Of a DNA stretch of 28,945 nucleotides, positions 16,949-24,288 are shown in pieces (the stretch's first letter is position 1; every line of letters starts with the position of its first letter). The DNA comes from JBNKEI01 sp050288705 (GTDB taxonomy: Bacteria > Myxococcota > Myxococcia > Myxococcales > UBA5297), in the NCBI GenBank assembly GCA_050288705.1, contig JBNKEI010000184.1:1-28945 (forward strand). Reading direction: 5' to 3'. The notes under the pieces were generated by a model that saw nothing but the letters and a program-made list of their open reading frames with translations, was not told the DNA's origin and searched no databases. Both the position numbers and the translations under genes were made by a program.

Positions 16949-17950
16949 TCACTCTTTTGGAATAGTAACGGGATCAGCGACAGAAGAAGAACCCGCGGTA
17001 CTTTCTTTAGCAGATCTTAATGCACGGAGTTTCTGCCGCATAGGCCCGGTAAATCGACTTGCCGAATAACTGGCGATTCCTTTTTCATAAGTGGCCATTG
17101 CCTGTACAGAGTTACCCACCTGTTCGTAGCTTTGTCCTAGCAGAAAATGAGCGTAACCACCGTTCTTTTGCAATTTGGGAACAGACAAATAGCGCTCGAG
17201 AAAAGGAATGCTCTTTTTCCATTCTCGCATCCGATGGGCCGCAACTCCCGCCATATATGCTGCCGAAATTGCCTCGGGACCTTCGGGATTCAAAGTAAGA
17301 TACCGCCTAAACTCCACTAATACGTTTTTCATGTCGTGGCGACCATAGGCGACCCTACCCCGCCGATAAGCAGATTCAGCCAACTCGGATTTCAGGCTAC
17401 CCGCGCGATCATCGAGCGCTTTTTGGTCTAGTGCGTTCAGACGAGAACGGTCCAATTTGGCAATGGCATCGATTCCTTTTAACCGGTTTTCATCCGGTCC
17501 TTCAGTCAACATCTGGTAAGCCGCAAAGGCTTTTTCGGTCTCACCACGGGCCAGTTCGGCTTCCTGCCGAGCTTTAGATATTTTTGCAGACAGTTCCTCC
17601 ACCTTCTTTTTGGCCAAACTAGCTTCCGCCTGCACTCTTTCTTTCTCCGCTTTTTCCAAGGACACCGAGGTTCTGGCCGCCAATATGGCCACGGCTAGCG
17701 AGAGACTAAAGAAAATCAGATAGGCAACCGCCGAAGAAAACCAGGTTCGCCGATAAAAGTCTTCTCCCTTTTTGGCGACTAGCTTTACCTCAGCATGAAT
17801 GTTTTTCAGCAGATTGTCGGTTTTTATTACCAGATTTCTGGATTCCAGCACTTCTTTGCGCAAATCAGCGAGCTCTCGCTCTAACTCTCGCGGCTGCCTT
17901 TCTCCCTCGGACAATTCCGTTGGCCGTTCATTCGGTTGCAAGTGCATCAT
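16949..17950 (-). CDS. Membrane-anchored coiled-coil/TPR protein
   Basis: A 333-aa protein. An N-terminal cytoplasmic coiled coil (about residues 12-60, rich in Glu/Arg/Leu) leads to one membrane helix (about 71-92, AVAYLIFFSLSLAVAILAA). A long Ala/Glu/Lys coiled coil of about 50 residues follows, then tetratricopeptide-type helix pairs (about 190-310, including AYRRGRVAYGRHDMKNVLVE and AHFLLGQSYEQVGNSVQAMA). A Ser-rich tail ends it. This architecture suggests a scaffold in the envelope; the partner is unknown. Two adjacent ATGs (17950, 17947) follow GGAG at 8 nt spacing. A TTG just upstream at 17953 is less likely. It is the first gene of the leftward run with hisC, 47 bp before it. Confidence 0.8.
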   Translation of the reverse strand: MMHLQPNERPTELSEGERQPRELERELADLRKEVLESRNLVIKTDNLLKNIHAEVKLVAKKGEDFYRRTWFSSAVAYLIFFSLSLAVAILAARTSVSLEKAEKERVQAEASLAKKKVEELSAKISKARQEAELARGETEKAFAAYQMLTEGPDENRLKGIDAIAKLDRSRLNALDQKALDDRAGSLKSELAESAYRRGRVAYGRHDMKNVLVEFRRYLTLNPEGPEAISAAYMAGVAAHRMREWKKSIPFLERYLSVPKLQKNGGYAHFLLGQSYEQVGNSVQAMATYEKGIASYSASRFTGPMRQKLRALRSAKESTAGSSSVADPVTIPKE

Positions 17951-18120
17951 CAATACTACTCCAATTCAGAAAATGACCCTTACACGATGCCAAGGGTAGC
18001 TTCCAAGTCCGGTAGTCGCAAGTTTCTAGATGTTGACCACTACTACATTTGAGCAATCAACCATACCGGGTTTCGCTTCGTAGAATTTTGCAGATTTTTT
18101 ATGATTATTGTTCAAGACAC

Positions 18121-18154
18121 TTGACAAAGCGCCTCCTTAGGCCGCAATTAGACA
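18121..18154 (+). promoter_or_regulatory. Probable promoter of tRNA-Leu
   Basis: A perfect TTGACA (-35) lies at 18121-18126, about 36 nt before the mature tRNA 5' end. The -10 is not clear: CAATTA at 18145-18150 (18-nt spacer) is a poor match, as are the alternatives. The position relative to the tRNA is right for a stable-RNA promoter. Confidence 0.4.
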
Positions 18155-18161
18155 ACGTAAC

Positions 18162-18246
18162 GCCGGAGTGGCGGAACTGGCAGACGCACGGGACTCAAAA
18201 TCCCGCGAGGCTTGCCCTCATGAGGGTTCGACCCCCTCCTCCGGCA
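18162..18246 (+). tRNA. tRNA-Leu (anticodon CAA)
   Basis: An 85-nt class II tRNA. The acceptor stem GCCGGAG pairs with CTCCGGC (18239-18245), with discriminator A at 18246. The anticodon stem CGGGA/TCCCG encloses loop CTCAAAA with anticodon CAA at 18196-18198, which reads UUG. It has the long variable arm expected of leucine tRNAs and the T-arm GAGGG-TTCGACC-CCCTC. The 3' CCA is not encoded. The next gene starts only 2 nt after the discriminator base. Confidence 0.98.
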
Positions 18247-18248
18247 AA

Positions 18249-18971
18249 ATGATTAACCTTCTTATTTCTACCGGCGTCGCGGTGGCGATCGCATTGATTT
18301 TTGTTGGACTAGGCTTTGGCGTTTGGGCATCTACCCTTCCTGCCATGGTAGTCTTTTTAGCTTCCAACATTTTGCTTACTCGCCGGGTTGGCAAAAAGGT
18401 GCAGGTGTTGGCGACTGCAGCTCAGAAAGAGATTGCTGCCCAGAAATTCGACAAGGGCATCAAGATATTAGAAGAAGGTCTTCAATTTGAAAAGTGGCAG
18501 TTGCTGGTAGGACCAGAGCTCCATGCCAATATCGGCATTCTTTATTACGTGCAAAAACGATTCGATGAAGCCCGTCCGCATTTGCAAAAGTCTTCTAAGC
18601 GGGGACCAACTGGTGCTCGCGCTCGCGCCATGCTCGCTTGCTTAGCATTTCAAGATCATAACGAGCCAGCAATGGCTAACTTTTTTGAGCAAGCAGTTAA
18701 AGCCGGAAAAAAGGAAAGCATCGTCTGGGCGGTTTATGCTTGGTGTGTTAACAAATTGGGAAAACGAGACCAAGCTATTGAGGTACTATCCCGTGCAGTT
18801 GCCGCGAATCCTACTGATGAGAAATTAAAGGCAGGCTTGGTGTCCCTTCAAAACGAAAAGAAGCTAAAAATGAAGGCTTACTCGTTTGAATGGCTACAGT
18901 TTCACTTAGAGAAACCCCCACCTGATTTCAGTCCCAACGGGGGAAGGCGGGTAGTTTATCAGAGAAGGTAG
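18249..18971 (+). CDS. TPR-containing membrane protein, abuts tRNA-Leu
   Basis: A 240-aa protein. Two hydrophobic helices (about residues 3-26 and 28-44) form an N-terminal hairpin in the membrane, with the rest following a basic LLTRRVGKK boundary. The soluble part has tetratricopeptide-like helix pairs (AQKFDKGIKILEEGLQ, ANIGILYYVQKRFDEARPHL, AWCVNKLGKRDQAIEVL) and a basic Pro-rich tail. An open frame extends upstream through the tRNA but cannot be used. The ATG at 18249 is the only start that keeps the membrane segment whole. It lies 2 nt after the mature tRNA end and has no Shine-Dalgarno sequence, because the upstream bases are the tRNA acceptor stem. Expression probably depends on the tRNA transcript (inference). 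Confidence 0.8.
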   Translation: MINLLISTGVAVAIALIFVGLGFGVWASTLPAMVVFLASNILLTRRVGKKVQVLATAAQKEIAAQKFDKGIKILEEGLQFEKWQLLVGPELHANIGILYYVQKRFDEARPHLQKSSKRGPTGARARAMLACLAFQDHNEPAMANFFEQAVKAGKKESIVWAVYAWCVNKLGKRDQAIEVLSRAVAANPTDEKLKAGLVSLQNEKKLKMKAYSFEWLQFHLEKPPPDFSPNGGRRVVYQRR

Positions 18972-18975
18972 TTAG

Positions 18976-19085
18976 CCGATTGCAAAAACCCGCCAGCGAA
19001 TGAGTTTAGGGCGAGAGCCGGGAGTAGAGCGATGGCGAGCTTTGCTCGCCCAGAGCGGAAAAATTGGGGTTTTGTAATTGCCTCG
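18976..19085 (+). repeat. Approx. 110-bp inverted-repeat element, copy B
   Basis: The same element as 8632-8741, reverse-complemented, with roughly 85% identity by eye. It begins CCGATTGCAAAAACCC and ends GGGGTTTTGTAATTGCCTC, so the ends are inverted repeats. The central hairpin is GGCGAGC-TTT-GCTCGCC. It starts 4 nt after the TPR gene stop and ends at the start region of the flavoprotein-receiver gene. Its orientation relative to the downstream gene is the same as copy A. Confidence 0.88.
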
Positions 19086-19086
19086 A

Positions 19087-20721
19087 GTGAACAGAGGGCG
19101 AATCGCAGTAATTGGCGCAGGTCCAGCTGGGAGCGGCTTTGCAACTGCCCTTTTGGCTTTCGCTCGTAGAACCGGAATCGACCTTTCGGTAACCATTTAC
19201 GACCATAGCCGTGAGTCGCTAATCAGTCCGCCTTTATTAATCGACCGCGAAGGGCGGCGTTATTTGTCGTCGTTAGGGGTATCGATCTTTTCTTACCCGG
19301 GACTGCTAGAAATAGAAGCAATCCACTTGTGGGCTCAGGGTGCCAGTGAACGTATTTCCCTGTTGCCCGAAAACATGTGGGTACTGGACCAAATTCCCTC
19401 TGGTCATGCCGGGAACACGCTTATCAAGCAAGCGTTGGTTTCCTGTGCCCAAAGCGAAGGAGCCACTGTACAGCCTTGGCGAGTTGAATCGGTAGAGCCT
19501 CTAAATCCAACCGACAGGCAATACGACCAGCAATACTACATTGTCCGAGCCAGAGGGCGTTTAGAAACCTACCAAATGGTAGTTGGCGCGTTTGGATGTT
19601 CTAGCACCATTGCTAATTCTTGGCTGGGAGGACATTACCTGCCTCCGCCTTTAGTTGAGGGAATGCACGCGCGAATTCACTGGTCGAATCCCGATCAAAC
19701 TTTGCGACTTTTTTTTCGCCCTTCGCCAGAAACAGACCTATTGGTTTTTATTCCCACCGCTCAAGGTGAAGCCTATGCATTTGGTGCGGGCAATCGCCTT
19801 TCACCGCAAGATTTTGCGCAGGTTCTAGGGGTATTAATGCGCGATCGCGCACTTCCTAGAAAACTGGAAATCAACCAAATAGAGCGTTTGCCCTGGAGCA
19901 ACGGGACCAGTAATACACTCACTCGCCACAACCAAATCGGGGTGGGTTCGGCGGTGTTGGGAGAGCTTCTGACCCCAGGGCTTTCTTGGGCTCTGAGCAA
20001 CGCCATTCGAAGTGCGCAAGTGGTAGCACAAATATACCAAACCCCGGCGCGACCTGCGGATAGACGGCTAGAGAGCTACATTAAGAGAAAAAATTATGAT
20101 CTGCGGCAGCGGGCTAAACAACAAGCCAAAATTTTGTGGTGGTCCTGCCGAGCAGGCCGGAAAGCTCCTTCCTCGATTGCTTACCATGCATGCTTAGCTC
20201 AGCCTCAATCCGCTTTTCAACTTCCAATTTCGGGGATTCATGATCTTAACACCAAGTCTTTACTCAGAACTTTACGATTTGACGCCCTTGAGCAGATATG
20301 GGGAAGAGTAGCTCGCCACTCTTCATGGACTCAGTCTGCAACCAATCCAGCCCCTAACCCTGAGCTGGTGTTTATTGTGGATGACGACCCGGATGTTCGC
20401 GCAGTTCTTCAAGAATTTTTGGAACAGCATGACCTGCGCACTAAGGCTTTCGACAACGAGCTGACTCTTTTGGATGCTGCTGCTCGCGAGTCACCAGGAA
20501 CCATTCTATTGGATATTGTCTTGCCCTGGATTAATGGATTGTCACTTTGTTACAATCTGCGCCACCATCCTGCCACCACCCAAACCCGATTAATCTCCAT
20601 GAGCAGCTTAGGACGACCATCCGATCGTCGAGCTTCTATGCAAGCAGGAGCAGACGCCTTTTTGACCAAGCCAATCGATCTTCAGCAGTTGCTCGGTTTG
20701 GTCTCCCCTATCCGCGAATAA
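19087..20721 (+). CDS. FAD-dependent oxidoreductase-like protein fused to a response-regulator receiver domain
   Basis: About 544 aa from GTG at 19087. A TTG at 19078, inside the upstream repeat and preceded by GGGG at 8 nt, is an alternative. The N-terminal dinucleotide-binding fold has RIAVIGAGPAGSGFATALL. The rest of the first 330 residues resembles the geranylgeranyl-reductase/PHBH fold, but the usual DG motif reads VGAFGCSS and the GD motif reads VGSAVLGELLTPG, so two FAD-contact aspartates are replaced. A linker of about 90 aa, partly basic, leads to a full receiver domain from about residue 425: acidic pocket FIVDDDPD, phosphoacceptor Asp near 476 in LLDIVLPWINGL, the switch Ser in ISMSS and the Lys near 527 in FLTKPID. 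There is no output domain after the receiver. No histidine kinase is nearby. The 3' end overlaps lipA. Confidence 0.85.
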   Translation: MNRGRIAVIGAGPAGSGFATALLAFARRTGIDLSVTIYDHSRESLISPPLLIDREGRRYLSSLGVSIFSYPGLLEIEAIHLWAQGASERISLLPENMWVLDQIPSGHAGNTLIKQALVSCAQSEGATVQPWRVESVEPLNPTDRQYDQQYYIVRARGRLETYQMVVGAFGCSSTIANSWLGGHYLPPPLVEGMHARIHWSNPDQTLRLFFRPSPETDLLVFIPTAQGEAYAFGAGNRLSPQDFAQVLGVLMRDRALPRKLEINQIERLPWSNGTSNTLTRHNQIGVGSAVLGELLTPGLSWALSNAIRSAQVVAQIYQTPARPADRRLESYIKRKNYDLRQRAKQQAKILWWSCRAGRKAPSSIAYHACLAQPQSAFQLPISGIHDLNTKSLLRTLRFDALEQIWGRVARHSSWTQSATNPAPNPELVFIVDDDPDVRAVLQEFLEQHDLRTKAFDNELTLLDAAARESPGTILLDIVLPWINGLSLCYNLRHHPATTQTRLISMSSLGRPSDRRASMQAGADAFLTKPIDLQQLLGLVSPIRE

Positions 20722-21605
20722 AACTCCGCCGCCCGATAGCTCGAACGCACCCACGGACCGGCAGCAACCGCGCCAAACCCCATCGATTCTGCCTCAGCTT
20801 GCAATTCGGAGAATTCTTCGGGAGGATAATATTTCTGAACGGAAAGATGATGCTGGGAAGGCTGCAAATATTGACCAATGGTAAGAATGTCCACCCCTAC
20901 TTCACGTAATGCCAGAAGTGCAGAGCGTAGTTCCTTTCTAGTTTCTCCCAGGCCTAGCATTAGCGAGCTCTTGGTATAAAGCTCATATTTTTTTTTCACG
21001 TATTCCAGTACCTTAAGGGACACTTTCCAACTCGCGCGGCGATCACGCACTTCTCCTTGTAACCGCTCTACTGTTTCCAGGTTATGACCAACCACCTGCG
21101 CCCCAGCTTGCCCAATCTCATCTAGGCAAGCTTCTTGTCCGGCGAAGTCAGGCACTAGGCATTCGACCACGGTACGGGGGCTATTTTTGCGCACTTGGCG
21201 AATAGCCTGAGCAAAATGCCTGGCTCCTCCATCCGGCAAATCGTCGCGATCTACCGAAGTGATCACCACGTATTGCAGCTTCATTGCCTGAACTGCCTGC
21301 GCAAGATGAGCTGGTTCTTGCAGGTCTAAGGGGAATGGTTTTCCCACTTTTACGCGACAAAAGCGACAGGCCCGGGTGCAAATCTCTCCCATTAACATTA
21401 CGGTAGCGGTGCCTTTTCCCCAACATTCGCCACGATTAGGGCAGGCTGCCTCTTGGCATACAGTAGTTAACCTTAGTTCTTTAAAAATCGAACTTACTCG
21501 TAAATATTCGTCTCCGGGCGATAAAGAGATTTTTAACCATTCTGGTTTGGGCAATACCGGCACTCGGTCCTTTGGCTTTGGAAAACGATGAGTGGTACCG
21601 GTCAT
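20682..21605 (-). CDS. lipA: Lipoyl synthase
   Basis: A radical SAM enzyme that inserts two sulfur atoms into octanoyl groups on E2 and H proteins to make the lipoyl cofactor. The 307-aa protein has the auxiliary-cluster cysteines in CQEAACPNRGEC, the radical SAM CxxxCxxC motif in GEICTRACRFCRV, VVITSVDRDDLPDGGA for SAM binding, VGHNLETVERL, SSLMLGLGE, and the C-terminal RSSYRA whose Ser ligates the auxiliary cluster. All are intact. The ATG at 21605 has GAGG upstream and overlaps the stop of the DUF2752 gene (ATGA), which indicates coupling. The last codons overlap by 40 bp, tail to tail, with the flavoprotein-receiver gene. Confidence 0.96.
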   Translation of the reverse strand: MTGTTHRFPKPKDRVPVLPKPEWLKISLSPGDEYLRVSSIFKELRLTTVCQEAACPNRGECWGKGTATVMLMGEICTRACRFCRVKVGKPFPLDLQEPAHLAQAVQAMKLQYVVITSVDRDDLPDGGARHFAQAIRQVRKNSPRTVVECLVPDFAGQEACLDEIGQAGAQVVGHNLETVERLQGEVRDRRASWKVSLKVLEYVKKKYELYTKSSLMLGLGETRKELRSALLALREVGVDILTIGQYLQPSQHHLSVQKYYPPEEFSELQAEAESMGFGAVAAGPWVRSSYRAAEFYSRIGETKPSNC

Positions 21606-21931
21606 TTTTGCCTCAGAATCCCCCTAATTATCCCTGCCAACCAACGTGAATAAAGAAAAGCTAGTAGCGGCGCCACCACAATCACTAGCCGATTGTAGGC
21701 AATTGCCCCGTTGATGTCTCCATGGAGTAAATGCCAACAGGCACGGGTTATTCCACATCCCCAGCACCAATTGCCACCAAAAAATCTAATCAGACAAAAA
21801 GATGGTTGACTGTCAATCATTTCAACTGGAAGTACTGCCGATAATACTAGGAGGACTATGCCTCCCAGGCCCAAAGCTAGTCTACCTATCCCTCGATTAA
21901 GGCGGTGGAAGCTATAGTAGTCAAATTGCAC
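21602..21931 (-). CDS. DUF2752 membrane protein
   Basis: A small membrane protein of 109 aa with hydrophobic segments near residues 18-38 and 80-105. It has the family-defining stretch CWGCGITRACWHLLHGD followed by AIAYNRLVIVV, which carries the conserved Cys pair, Thr-Arg, His, Gly-Asp and Asn. Its biochemical role is unknown. The start appears to be GTG at 21931, 17 bp after the TM2 gene stop. It has no clear Shine-Dalgarno sequence, so translation probably depends on ribosomes from TM2. Its TGA overlaps the ATG of lipA. DUF2752 and TM2 genes are often found together; their placement in front of lipA is a local observation. Confidence 0.88.
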   Translation of the reverse strand: MQFDYYSFHRLNRGIGRLALGLGGIVLLVLSAVLPVEMIDSQPSFCLIRFFGGNWCWGCGITRACWHLLHGDINGAIAYNRLVIVVAPLLAFLYSRWLAGIIRGILRQK

Positions 21932-21948
21932 GAATTATTTAGTTTAAT

Positions 21949-22197
21949 CTAAGCAGCCTTTTTTAGAGGGCGCCCTTGAGCATCGGTAAAACTACCAGTA
22001 ATGATCATTATAAGATCAACTAGCGCCCATATTCCGCATCCCCCCAAAGTTAGTAATTGCGCCACCCCACTACCTATTTTTCCGGTATAAAAACGATGTA
22101 CTCCAAGACATCCCAAAAAAAGACAAAGCAAGAGGGTAACCATCCATTCTTTAGGCTCATCTGATGACGTAGAAACTGGGGGCTGGTTTGCATTCAT
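21949..22197 (-). CDS. TM2 domain protein
   Basis: An 82-aa protein with a short polar N-terminus, then the TM2 domain: WMVTLLLCLFLGCLGVHRFY, GKIGSGVAQLLTLGGCG and IWALVDLIMII, two membrane helices joined by the conserved LGVHRFYTGK turn. It ends in a short basic tail. The function of the family is not established. The ATG at 22197 is chosen over an upstream in-frame ATG at 22281 because AGGAG lies 8 nt upstream and the extension would be read through repeat copy C. First gene of the TM2-DUF2752-lipA run. Confidence 0.9.
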   Translation of the reverse strand: MNANQPPVSTSSDEPKEWMVTLLLCLFLGCLGVHRFYTGKIGSGVAQLLTLGGCGIWALVDLIMIITGSFTDAQGRPLKKAA

Positions 22198-22217
22198 GTT
22201 TTTTCTCCTAATGTAGA

Positions 22218-22304
22218 CAATTGCAACCCTAATACTGCTTTGGGCGAAAACAGAGCTGCTTGGGAACGCCCCAAAATTCATTTCGCGAACGGTTTTGCAA
22301 TCGG
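22218..22304 (-). repeat. Inverted-repeat element, degenerate copy C
   Basis: About 87 bp, a shortened and diverged relative of copies A and B. On the minus strand it begins CCGATTGCAAAACCG and ends AGGGTTGCAATTG, preserving the inverted terminal sequences, and it keeps parts of the interior (GCGAAATGAATTT, TTTTCGCCC). The central hairpin is lost. Like A and B it lies just upstream of a gene start (TM2, 20 bp away) and in the same relative orientation. Confidence 0.65.
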
Positions 22305-22476
22305 CTTCCTATGATTTTCTAAATGTTGCCACGGAAAATAATGTGCAGGCAATGAGTGTCATATTTATGCCGTAAGTAGCCTACCGCCGCTCTCCGGTAT
22401 ATTTGTCGTTTTTTTATTCCAAAAAACATGTATGGTATTCTCTAAATAATTACTAAATAGTGATTTGGCCGAAAAC

Positions 22477-23937
22477 ATGAACATTGTTTTGCAATACTTG
22501 GCTGTAGTTTTGGGACTTAGCTTGGCAACCGCTTGCTCCCAAACTCTTCGCGTAGTCCAAGCAGATCCCCGCCCCAGCGCACTTAGTGCGCCGCCTCCTT
22601 CGAAAATTTCCGAGCGCCAAGCTCCTTCTTCCCCGGGCACAGCTTCCGCTTCTCGTACCCCTATCGAAACAGAGGAAATTCGTACGGTAACTTTTGCCGC
22701 AGTCGGCGATGTTTTGCCGCATACTGCCGTCAAAGAATCGGCGAGAGCCGCCAATAGCACTAGTAAGGGCGGCCAATCAATCAACAATGAAGGATTCGAC
22801 GCTCTATTTGCGGCCACCGCCAACACCCTATCTCAAGCCGATTTGGCCATTGCTAATTTGGAAACTCCAGTATCTCCTAGCGGCGACCCGGGGGGAATTC
22901 CTTTCCATTTCAATGCTCCTACTTCTCTGCTTTTTGCTCTGAAACAGGCGGGAATTGACGTAGTTTCTTTTGCCAACAATCATGTCTACGACCAACAAAG
23001 GAAGGGACTACTAGAAACTCTGAAAGAATTAGAAAAGGTAGGAATACTCTATGCTGGCGCTGGCCGCACTTTGGATAAAGCTAAACATGGAATTCGTTTA
23101 CAAAAAAACGGAATAAATATTGCTATTTTGGGCGCAAGCCAGTTTTTTAACAATAAAAATGGAGAAACCCAAAAAAACAATATTCCTCAAGCTAATAAAT
23201 TAGACACCGCAACTATGAAAAAGTCCATCCATAATGCACGTCAAGAAGCAGATTTGGTTATTGTCTGCATTCACTGGGGGCAAGAATATGAAATTCGCCC
23301 ACGCCACCAAGAAACCAAGTTAGCGCACCAATTACTTGAGGCCGGCGCAGATATTATTTTGGGTACTCATCCCCACGTCCTTCAGCCACTAGAACGCTAT
23401 ACAACCAAAGACGGACGCCGGGGCTTGATTGCTTATTCTTTAGGAAATTTTGTTTCTAACCAGAGTAGATTTTATAAATTTGGCATTTCCGCAGAAAGCG
23501 AGGGCGACACCCGAGACGGAGTAGTTTTGAAATTTTCCGCCATTCAGCATCGCCATGCAGATAAAAAAACAACTGTTGAAATTGGCGAGGTTACCTTTTC
23601 TTCTTTATGGACAGATAATCAGCGTATTTACCAAGCTGACTCACCAAAAGCAATTCCTTACATTCGAGTTATTGAAATAGATTCAGCCCTGGAAGATGCT
23701 CGCTTCGAGCTGAATAATCTTCTTTTTTTTCATAATAATAATTTCTATACCGCCTTATACACCGCCAGATCTTGGCCCTGGCCAGACCCAGAAGTTATTC
23801 GCTTAAAAAAACGCATCCAACTTCTGGAGCGCAGAAAAGCAATCATTCAAAAACGGCTTGCCTTCTCCACTTCTGGGGCATTTGGGGCATTGGTCAGATC
23901 TAATCCGCATGCGCACACTTTTGGGCAAGCCAGATAG
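22477..23937 (+). CDS. CapA-family metallophosphatase-like lipoprotein
   Basis: Resembles CapA/PgsA proteins linked to poly-gamma-glutamate and capsule assembly, with a calcineurin-like fold. It is 486 aa from the ATG at 22477; a TTG at 22465 is an alternative. Residues 1-20 form a signal peptide ending in ATAC, a slightly atypical lipobox with Cys20, followed by a Pro/Ser/Ala-rich linker. The catalytic-type motifs are all present: FAAVGDVLPH, ANLETPVSP, FANNHVYD, VCIHWGQEYE, ILGTHPHVLQPLE and YSLGNFVSNQ. After the domain there is a C-terminal extension of about 80 aa ending in a basic helix (KKRIQLLERRKAIIQKRL), likely a coiled coil. No pgsB/pgsC (capB/capC) genes are nearby, so its polymer, if any, is unknown. 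Confidence 0.88.
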   Translation: MNIVLQYLAVVLGLSLATACSQTLRVVQADPRPSALSAPPPSKISERQAPSSPGTASASRTPIETEEIRTVTFAAVGDVLPHTAVKESARAANSTSKGGQSINNEGFDALFAATANTLSQADLAIANLETPVSPSGDPGGIPFHFNAPTSLLFALKQAGIDVVSFANNHVYDQQRKGLLETLKELEKVGILYAGAGRTLDKAKHGIRLQKNGINIAILGASQFFNNKNGETQKNNIPQANKLDTATMKKSIHNARQEADLVIVCIHWGQEYEIRPRHQETKLAHQLLEAGADIILGTHPHVLQPLERYTTKDGRRGLIAYSLGNFVSNQSRFYKFGISAESEGDTRDGVVLKFSAIQHRHADKKTTVEIGEVTFSSLWTDNQRIYQADSPKAIPYIRVIEIDSALEDARFELNNLLFFHNNNFYTALYTARSWPWPDPEVIRLKKRIQLLERRKAIIQKRLAFSTSGAFGALVRSNPHAHTFGQAR

Positions 23938-24174
23938 CCACAAACCGTCATTGTCCTACGTATTCCATGGCTGGCCCCTCTTGGGTGGTCCCTAGACCCG
24001 CTCGCTTTTTTTCTTCTAGGGTCAAGCTGGCAATCTTTTTCGGTTATTGCCAGCATGGCTACCACGCATAGTGGCGACCAGCAGCTTCATTCCCTCTATC
24101 CCCTAGCTGCGGATGAAAACATCGGTACTATGAATACTGGGATTGAGTTCCCAATAGGACCCCAGCATACTGAA
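23938..24174 (+). other. Non-coding stretch before the intron remnant
   Basis: No gene is seen. It contains a perfect 9-bp inverted repeat GCTGGCAAT/ATTGCCAGC (24026-24034 and 24046-24054, 11-nt loop) and a second pair CCCTAGA/TCTAGGG around 23989-24021. These may be group II intron domain IV structure or capA transcript-end hairpins. No intron 5' end (GTGYG-type) was found here, so the left border of the intron remnant is unknown. Confidence 0.5.
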
Positions 24175-24246
24175 GAGCCGGATGTGAGATCCACTTGTCC
24201 GGTTCTGTGAGAGCCCCGGGAAGGTAACTACCTAGGGCTACTCGAC
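24175..24246 (+). ncRNA. Group II intron 3' remnant (domains V and VI)
   Basis: A 31-nt hairpin at 24175-24205 has stem GAGCCGGA/TCCGGTTC, upper stem GTG/CAC and a bulge on the 3' side. This is the form of domain V and includes the catalytic AGC triad at its base. It is followed by a second hairpin from GAGCCC to GGGCT and then ACTCGAC. The A at 24240 lies 7 nt from the likely 3' end (24246), matching the domain VI branch-point position. Bacterial group II introns commonly end TCCGGTTCTGTGAGAGSC...CTACTCGAC. No reverse transcriptase gene or 5' domains are present, so it is a truncated copy. Confidence 0.78.
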
Positions 24247-24288
24247 CCACGATAATTGCAAAAACTCTGCGGTTTGAAAGGAACAAGA

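Noticed and set aside
18168..18248. N-terminal extension of the TPR gene through the tRNA
   Set aside because: The bases form a complete tRNA-Leu, so the extension cannot be normal coding sequence.
22365..22826. 153-aa minus-strand frame
   Set aside because: It is antisense to the CapA-like gene, which has clear family motifs; the frame has none.
24256..24288. Upstream start for the racemase-like gene at TTG 24256
   Set aside because: ATG 24289 has a good AAAGGA site, while the TTG has none and lies just after the intron end.
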